NCBI GenBank assembly: GCA_964450915.1
Contig: CAYVFG010000027.1
Span: 1-7,053, forward strand
DNA from: HO2-45-11b sp964450915
GTDB lineage: Bacteria > Patescibacteriota > Andersenbacteria > UBA10190
DNA: 7,053 nucleotides
Direction: 5' to 3'
Below, piece after piece: positions 1-4,923 of the stretch. Position numbers and translations under genes: made by a program. Within the stretch, counting starts at the first letter, position 1. Each line of letters begins with the position of its first letter. Under the pieces are notes generated by a model. It was not told the origin of the DNA. It saw only the letters and a program-made list of their open reading frames with translations, and did no database searches.

Positions 1-1
1 A

Positions 2-58
2 TACGAAGCTCTGAAGACACGCTCTCGAGCGAAACTTTATGAAGCGTTCTCTTGGTAA
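2..58 (+). CDS. Possible C-terminal end of an unidentified plus-strand gene
   Basis: One plus-strand frame is open from the window edge to a TAA at 56-58 and would encode about 18 residues ending in KLYEAFSW. The composition (alternating charged, aromatic and Leu/Ala residues) looks like the end of a real protein, and the other two plus frames stop by position 42. If real, this gene converges on ftsK with 51 bases between the two stop codons. The fragment is far too short to identify a family or confirm coding. The alternative is that it is noncoding sequence downstream of ftsK. A minus-strand start here (a GTG giving about six codons) is also possible but weaker. Confidence 0.33.
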   Translation, partial: YEALKTRSRAKLYEAFSW

Positions 59-69
59 AAAGACGCTTC
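41..69 (-). terminator. Hairpin downstream of ftsK, possible transcript 3' end
   Basis: Perfect 7-base arms GAAGCGT (41-47) and ACGCTTC (63-69) form an inverted repeat. Read as minus-strand RNA, the stem continues through C62-G49, U61-A50, a U60-G51 wobble, U59-A52 and U58-A53, with A48 bulged and a UACC loop. This gives about 12 pairs. On the plus strand one of these pairs becomes a C-A mismatch, so the hairpin suits the ftsK transcript better. It lies 40 bases past the ftsK stop. No run of U follows on either strand, so it is not a classical intrinsic terminator. It could instead protect the 3' end, or terminate weakly in both directions between converging genes. Confidence 0.4.
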
Positions 70-76
70 CCTACCC
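69..76 (-). other. KOPS-like octamer GGGTAGGG
   Basis: The minus strand reads GGGTAGGG, a perfect match to the E. coli FtsK orienting sequence GGGNAGGG. It lies 33 bases beyond the ftsK stop codon, on the ftsK coding strand. I found no second perfect copy in the window by eye. About one match per 7 kb is expected by chance on two strands, so a single copy carries little weight. The motif read by this FtsK's gamma domain is unknown. Confidence 0.12.
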
Positions 77-109
77 CTGTATGATGCTCCCCCTTGCTTG
101 ATCTGACCC

Positions 110-2362
110 CTACCATGATTCATCCTCCGGAAGCGGAGAGGACTGTCGAGGAGGCTGCTCTTCTGCAACTTCTACCGGCATGCCGAAATTCGGAACCTGC
201 TCTCCATACCCCTCCTCGGGTTGAGAAAATACTTCTCTCGGCTTATTCCCTTCCTGCGGAGCAATGACGCCTGATTCCTCAAGCATGTCGAGCAATCTCG
301 CTGCTCGGGAGTATCCTACTCGAAGACGGCGCTGCAATAACGATGCGCTTGCTTTACCAGACTCAAGTACAACCTGCTTTGCATCCTCAAATAACACATC
401 GTCCCCGGCATCGCCAGCTTCTCCGCTCCCGCCATGCGCCGGAGTAACGATTGCGTCATCAAACTCAAGCTCCATCGGATTCTTGTCTCGAATCTCTTGC
501 ACCACTTGGCGCACTTCTTCTTCGGAAATAAATCCTCCTTGTAAGCGCGTAGGCTTTGCGCGATCACCAGGCAAAAACAACATGTCTCCGCTACCGAGTA
601 ATTTTTCCGCTCCCGCACCATCCAAAATAGTTCTGGAATCGATTTGCGACGCTACGTTGAACGCAATACGAGCAGGAACGTTCGCTTTAATAATACCCGT
701 AATAACGTTCACCGACGGGCGTTGCGTTGCGAGCACCAAGTGAATTCCGATAGCGCGCGCCATCTGCGCCAAGCGCACAATCATACCCTCCACATCGCGA
801 GAATGCGTTGCCATCAAATCCGCTAACTCATCGATCACAATCACGATGAGCGGCATTGCCTGTTCAGGATTATTCGCGTTAAACGATGCCAAATTTCTCG
901 AACCATGCTCGGCGAGCAAGCGATAACGCCTGTCCATTTCTTTCACCGCCCATTTCAACGCATTCACCGTTTTATCAGGCTCCGTAATAACAGGCGTTAA
1001 TAAATGCGGAATATTATTGTACAGCGATAATTCTACCCGCTTCGGATCAACCAAAATCATTCTCACTAATGCGGGGGAGTTGCGATACAAGAGTGACAAG
1101 ATGAGCGTATTAATAAAGATGGATTTTCCGGATCCGGTGGCGCCTGCAATAAGCAAATGAGGCATCGACTCAATCGTTCCAACCTGGGGAGCCCCGGAAA
1201 CATCTTTTCCAAGAACGATCGTAAGCGGCGACTGGGCCTTCGTAAAGTTCTTTGCTGTAAGCAATTCTCGTAGTCGAACAAGCGAGACATTCTTGTTCGG
1301 AATTTCGATACCTACCATGTTCGTATTAGGAATCGGAGCCTCGATACGGATCGGATGCGCCGCAAGTGCGAGCGACAAATCATTTTGCAATGCAGTAATG
1401 CGCGCTAATTTAATTCCCTCCTCTGGCCTCAAAGTATACTGCGCAACCGTAGGACCGACGCTCACTTTGCCCATAGTTACATTAATACCGAATTTTTCGA
1501 GCGTAGATTGGATAAGCTTCTTGTTTGCTTCTACGTCGCCGCTATCCGCCTTGCTGATTGATGAATGCAGCATTTCAACAGAAGGCGCAACGTATGCCTT
1601 GTTTGCAGCCTTGCGCTGCGCAGCCATGCGCTCCTTCTGCTCCTGCTCTGCAGCACGCTGCTCCTCTTGAAGCTTTAACTGCTTCGGGTCGGTTGCCGGT
1701 GCCGAAGAAATCCTTCTGCTCACGCGGAATAGCGGCAACGCGGACTGCTCGCCTTCTTCAGATTCTTCCTCATCACTGTCGCCTTCCTCGCCTTCTTCAG
1801 ATTCTTTTCTTCCAGGAATCAATGACAATATCCAATCCTTTACATCGCTCGGAGAAATATTAAATGTAAGAAATAGCCCAACCACCAACGCTCCTGCAAA
1901 AATAATTCCTGACGCAATAGATGAAAATGCTTTGGAGAGCGGAAACACAAGCAAGAAGCCGATCATTCCTCCACCCCTACCTTCAAGCGCTGCCTGGTAC
2001 GCATCTTCTGTAGGAATCCCGACAAGATGAAACACGCCGAGCAATCCTAGTGCAAGCAAAACAATGCCAACAATTCTCGTTCTCGGGAATAAATCTTCCT
2101 GAGGACGGATACACAAAAAACCAACCACAATAAGTACAAACGGGACGAGATATCCTAAAATTCCGAACGCATCGCGAAGAAGCGACAATATAACGCTTCC
2201 GGATGGCCCTGCCGCAGAAAAAAAGCTTAATATAGAAATAAACGCAAATAATATGCACAGCACTCCAATAATCGCCTGGCGCGTTTCCGGCTTTAACCAA
2301 GAAGCAGCTTTTTTCTTTTTTCTACGCGAACCAGCAAAAGGATTAAAGCCCATAGGGTACAT
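110..2362 (-). CDS. ftsK: FtsK/SpoIIIE-family DNA translocase
   Basis: This is a septum-anchored, ATP-driven double-stranded DNA pump that clears and aligns chromosome ends during division. The 750 residues show the full family layout. A basic N-terminus (RRKKKK at 13-18) leads into membrane segments near 29-50, 66-85, 96-115 and 132-168, the last starting with a glycine-rich turn. A short charged linker covers about 185-258, first acidic, then a likely coiled coil rich in Q, E, K and A. The alpha domain is about 262-378. The RecA-like motor follows, with Walker A GATGSGKS (407-414), Walker B IVIDELADLM (508-517) and the ATQRPS motif (545-550). The gamma winged helix (about 655-713) is the DNA-reading domain. 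A 37-residue acidic, proline-containing tail follows and ends in DESW. The linker is far shorter than in E. coli. An in-frame TAA at 2375-2377 limits the start to Met1 or Met4 (2353). Neither has a clear Shine-Dalgarno sequence. It is the last gene of the minus-strand block, 27 bases after the Ig-like gene. Confidence 0.97.
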   Translation of the reverse strand: MYPMGFNPFAGSRRKKKKAASWLKPETRQAIIGVLCILFAFISILSFFSAAGPSGSVILSLLRDAFGILGYLVPFVLIVVGFLCIRPQEDLFPRTRIVGIVLLALGLLGVFHLVGIPTEDAYQAALEGRGGGMIGFLLVFPLSKAFSSIASGIIFAGALVVGLFLTFNISPSDVKDWILSLIPGRKESEEGEEGDSDEEESEEGEQSALPLFRVSRRISSAPATDPKQLKLQEEQRAAEQEQKERMAAQRKAANKAYVAPSVEMLHSSISKADSGDVEANKKLIQSTLEKFGINVTMGKVSVGPTVAQYTLRPEEGIKLARITALQNDLSLALAAHPIRIEAPIPNTNMVGIEIPNKNVSLVRLRELLTAKNFTKAQSPLTIVLGKDVSGAPQVGTIESMPHLLIAGATGSGKSIFINTLILSLLYRNSPALVRMILVDPKRVELSLYNNIPHLLTPVITEPDKTVNALKWAVKEMDRRYRLLAEHGSRNLASFNANNPEQAMPLIVIVIDELADLMATHSRDVEGMIVRLAQMARAIGIHLVLATQRPSVNVITGIIKANVPARIAFNVASQIDSRTILDGAGAEKLLGSGDMLFLPGDRAKPTRLQGGFISEEEVRQVVQEIRDKNPMELEFDDAIVTPAHGGSGEAGDAGDDVLFEDAKQVVLESGKASASLLQRRLRVGYSRAARLLDMLEESGVIAPQEGNKPREVFSQPEEGYGEQVPNFGMPVEVAEEQPPRQSSPLPEDESW
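1748..1806 (-). repeat. Perfect 20-base direct repeat in the ftsK acidic linker
   Basis: The same 20 bases occur at 1748-1767 and 1787-1806. The offset is 39 bases, exactly 13 codons, so the reading frame is kept. Each copy encodes ESEEGE, at residues 187-192 and 200-205. The repeat builds much of the acidic stretch between the last membrane segment and the motor. It probably arose by in-frame duplication or slippage and could vary in copy number between strains. The intervening bases are similar in composition but not identical. Confidence 0.93.
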
Positions 2363-2373
2363 TGTAGCGTATT

Positions 2374-2379
2374 TTTATA
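2374..2379 (-). promoter_or_regulatory. Weak -10-like box upstream of ftsK
   Basis: The minus strand reads TATAAA 11 bases before the ftsK ATG, within the 27-base gap after the Ig-like gene. Transcription from it would start about 5 bases before the ATG, giving an almost leaderless mRNA. That would fit the lack of a ribosome-binding site. There is no -35 match at the usual distance (the sequence there is GCCGCC), so a chance AT-rich patch is as likely. Confidence 0.15.
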
Positions 2380-2389
2380 GGAAGCAGTA

Positions 2390-3100
2390 CTAACACGGCG
2401 GCACACCCGTACTCCACGCCGCATTAACAACCTGCTTTCCATCTAATAGCCACATTTGACATGTCATAGGATTCGCGCTGGAATACGTCATAGTTGCCCG
2501 TACTTGCAAAGGAGAGCCTATTGGCACAGAAGAGCCGGATACAGGTGATGCAAAAACTATTGACGGATCATCATGCAAAGGCGTAGAGATTGGGCTCGAT
2601 ACCGGATCACTGCCCCTCTCGTCATTGCCTCCCCCGCTATCTCCACCAGATTCACGAGCAGACTTCCGTATGACAACGATTGCTTTGCCGGGAACTACCC
2701 TCACGGCATTCCACGAAGACAATAACCATAACAATTTTTTGCTTGTATCGCGCGCAGTAAGCTTGATATAGCCTTTTGTTGCCTTTACCATTGGAACCTT
2801 TACAATAGCCCTACCATTATTCGGAACAGCAGCACTTAGTTGGATACACCCGAGATTGGTTTTTCCAGGGCAAAACTCTATCTTTTCGTAGGGATACCTC
2901 GTTGCACTCTCGCTGCTCGCATTCCATGTTATAGTTACCAGCTCTCCTGTTTTTATTACGGAAGGACCGAGAATTCTGAACGACAATCCGGACGCGACGC
3001 GCGTACTAATGTATGGAGTAAATGCTATGGCAAGCATAGCGACCACAATAATCCCGATCGCACCAATGAACACCAACAATGTTGTGCGAGTATTAATCAT
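2390..3100 (-). CDS. Small membrane-anchored Ig-like surface protein, C-terminal domain apparently cut short
   Basis: This is a 236-residue protein of unknown function. Residues 7-29 form one uncleaved-looking membrane helix (FIGAIGIIVVAMLAIAF core) after a short basic N-terminus, so the rest should lie outside the membrane. Residues about 39-139 resemble the Kre9/KNH-type Ig-like fold, with VTITWNAS, a PNNG turn and GYIKLTARD. Cys77 and Cys85 lie in a loop and could form a disulfide. A Gly/Ser/Asp-rich linker (148-176) follows. Then comes the start of a second Ig-like domain (179-236) with SPVSGSSVP and CQMWLLDGKQVV, which stops at WSTGVPPC. Related domains normally run about 35-40 residues further, so the domain looks incomplete, although the stop is clean and only 27 bases precede ftsK. 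The start lies 2 bases after the stop of the beta-helix gene with no Shine-Dalgarno sequence, so coupled translation is likely. An in-frame TAA at 3119-3121 rules out a longer start. Confidence 0.85.
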   Translation of the reverse strand: MINTRTTLLVFIGAIGIIVVAMLAIAFTPYISTRVASGLSFRILGPSVIKTGELVTITWNASSESATRYPYEKIEFCPGKTNLGCIQLSAAVPNNGRAIVKVPMVKATKGYIKLTARDTSKKLLWLLSSWNAVRVVPGKAIVVIRKSARESGGDSGGGNDERGSDPVSSPISTPLHDDPSIVFASPVSGSSVPIGSPLQVRATMTYSSANPMTCQMWLLDGKQVVNAAWSTGVPPC

Positions 3101-3102
3101 AG

Positions 3103-4899
3103 CTATTTTGAATATGGGTTAGAAAACGTAGTAACTCCAAATGGCTTTATAACAATCGGGTGGATATAGTTATCTTTTTGAACGACCGTACTCGCGCCAT
3201 ACTTCACCCTAAATACCTCACCCGCAGAACCAGACAATGTTGTATCAAAACTATTTGCAATTGACTGAGCAGCACCACTTAAGTCAGCGAACACCTGATT
3301 ATTTGCGCTGTATGCATTTGCAGAAATAGTGATGGTGTTATTTTTAAACACAACACTATTGCTATTGCTAAAATCAATCATAGCGTTCATTGTTGGCAAA
3401 ATCTGTTCTCCAATAATAGTATTGCCCTCTACTGATATATGAGCACCTTTTCCAGTTACTCGAAATGCTCCGTCTTTTGTATGAATTGTACTACTCAAAA
3501 CTGTCGCTGATAGCGAGTCGCTCGCGCTAAAAGGAGCATACGCAAGATTCATAGCCCCCTTCTCAATATGAATATCGCTATGATTGATGAGAAAATTTTT
3601 CATTTTAGCCTCAACAACAGATGGGCTAGAATTAGCATCAGAAATAATAGTCGCATTATTTAACGTCACATTCTCAGTTGCCGTTATACCGCTCGTTAGT
3701 TGTGAGCCATTATTATTGGCAAACTCACAATTCTCAAAAACTAAGTCTCCTGTATCCATATCAAGTTCAGGCTTGGTGGACTTACGAAAAATTGGTTCGA
3801 TATCAACACCGGCCTGCGGAGCACTACCACCAAATGCGCCAACCCTTCCAGTATTTAAAAACTTAACACGCTGGAATAGCCCACCTCTTAGCTGAATAAC
3901 CGAGAGTCCTTGTCTTCCATTGCCACTGCTAACAACATCACGAACCGTCGCATTCCGGTCTGCTTTATACCCGCTCCCGGCACCTAAGAAGATTCCATCG
4001 CCAGGAAATCCGTGAATATTCATATTCTGCATAATGTAATCGCTGCTCGACGAGGTGAGCACTCCAAAACCAACAGCGCCCGCAATTTCAATGGACTGGC
4101 CATCCTTCTGCGTATCCCTCGTCATCTTGTCTACATTCCCATTCAATTCAAAGCCTTGTAATAAAAATCCAGAACTCCCGACAAAATAAAACGGTATTAC
4201 TTGATGAAGATTGGGCGCCCAATAAGGAACCGGCCGAGATCCGTCGGCAAGCTTGAAAGGATGCAACCGAAAATTTCCTTCAACGTCAATCTTTGCATTG
4301 CATCCAATAATTTTAATATCTTTTGCATGCAAATACAGTATATGCAAATTCCCACCTTCCCCATGAGCATCATCTATAACGCGAGCCACTTTATACGTCC
4401 CTGGAGGATAGTAGAGCGTCTTGCCAGCATTCTCCGGTTGCGAAATAAACGCCGCAGCTCCTCGAATTGCAGAATAATCATCCGTTGTGCCGTCCCCTTT
4501 AGCGCCGAACTGTTTGATATCAAATACGTTATTAGGATTCCCAAGATCTCGGCAGGCGCTTGAAACTTCTTTATCTTGCGCAGAAGTACGAGGGACAGGG
4601 TAAATAATAAGCGCCTTATACGGGTCAGTAGTGGACGTAACCGTAAAACTCGTAGACGATTCAACCATTTCTCCACTTGACGTTCGAGCTTGTAGGGTGA
4701 GCGTGTGATGCCCTGCCAAAATAGCCGGTCCTGATTGAATGGTTCCGGAAACGGTCTTTTGGATTTGATTATTGAGGGCGTTCAAAGCTGCCGTTCCCAC
4801 ATATCCAGAGAAACGAACTGCGAAAATTATTATAATAACAACCAATAGAGACCCGATGAGCGCAAGCAAGATCCTTATACTAACTCGCATGCGCTTCAT
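3103..4899 (-). CDS. Membrane-anchored right-handed beta-helix protein, pectate-lyase-3 superfamily
   Basis: This 598-residue protein is probably displayed on the cell surface. A basic N-terminus and one strong membrane helix (about 9-29) act as an anchor. Residues about 41-88 resemble the second half of an Ig-like domain (GHHTLTLQA, then STSFTVTS). Residues 125-170 carry the family signature VFDIKQFGAKGDGTTDD and YYPPGTYKV, which opens pectate-lyase-3/GH28-like folds and phage tailspikes. The rest (about 185-580) is a long series of short strands with N-rich turns (FENCEFANNN, VFKNNTITIS), typical of parallel beta-helix coils. It also has GDGIFLG (300-306) and GVDIEP (364-369). Family members bind or cut polysaccharides, but I cannot see a proven catalytic set, so enzyme activity is not established. 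It follows rpoC by 24 bases. An in-frame TAA at 4912-4914 limits the start to Met1 or Met4 (4890). Sampled GC (about 41%) is lower than in its neighbours. Confidence 0.93.
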   Translation of the reverse strand: MKRMRVSIRILLALIGSLLVVIIIIFAVRFSGYVGTAALNALNNQIQKTVSGTIQSGPAILAGHHTLTLQARTSSGEMVESSTSFTVTSTTDPYKALIIYPVPRTSAQDKEVSSACRDLGNPNNVFDIKQFGAKGDGTTDDYSAIRGAAAFISQPENAGKTLYYPPGTYKVARVIDDAHGEGGNLHILYLHAKDIKIIGCNAKIDVEGNFRLHPFKLADGSRPVPYWAPNLHQVIPFYFVGSSGFLLQGFELNGNVDKMTRDTQKDGQSIEIAGAVGFGVLTSSSSDYIMQNMNIHGFPGDGIFLGAGSGYKADRNATVRDVVSSGNGRQGLSVIQLRGGLFQRVKFLNTGRVGAFGGSAPQAGVDIEPIFRKSTKPELDMDTGDLVFENCEFANNNGSQLTSGITATENVTLNNATIISDANSSPSVVEAKMKNFLINHSDIHIEKGAMNLAYAPFSASDSLSATVLSSTIHTKDGAFRVTGKGAHISVEGNTIIGEQILPTMNAMIDFSNSNSVVFKNNTITISANAYSANNQVFADLSGAAQSIANSFDTTLSGSAGEVFRVKYGASTVVQKDNYIHPIVIKPFGVTTFSNPYSK

Positions 4900-4902
4900 C
4901 CT
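4899..4902 (-). promoter_or_regulatory. AGGA ribosome-binding site favouring the second ATG of the beta-helix gene
   Basis: The minus strand reads TATAGGATGAAGCGCATG. AGGA lies 8 bases before the second ATG (4888-4890), a normal spacing, while it overlaps the first ATG (4897-4899). If this is the site used, the protein starts at Met4 (MRVSIRILL) and is 595 residues long. The membrane anchor is intact either way. The match is short, so the call is tentative. Confidence 0.35.
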
Positions 4903-4923
4903 ATATAATTTTTAATGCGAAGT

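Noticed and set aside
20..31. Short palindrome CGCTC-TC-GAGCG
   Set aside because: The 2-base loop is too tight for the full stem, the arms are 5 bases, and no similar copy is seen elsewhere in the window.
264..743. 159-codon open frame on the plus strand inside ftsK
   Set aside because: It lies opposite the conserved ftsK motor and gamma-domain coding sequence, its translation is Ser/Thr/Pro-rich without any family motif, and it has no independent start signal. It is a shadow of the real gene.
2390..2392. Frameshift or premature stop joining the small Ig-like protein to a longer downstream product
   Set aside because: The next 27 bases lead straight into ftsK and cannot encode the missing 35-40 residues of the domain in any frame, so a simple frameshift does not explain the short C-terminus.
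3584..3895. 103-codon plus-strand frame within the beta-helix gene
   Set aside because: It is opposite a well-supported beta-helix coding region and shows no motif or start signal of its own.
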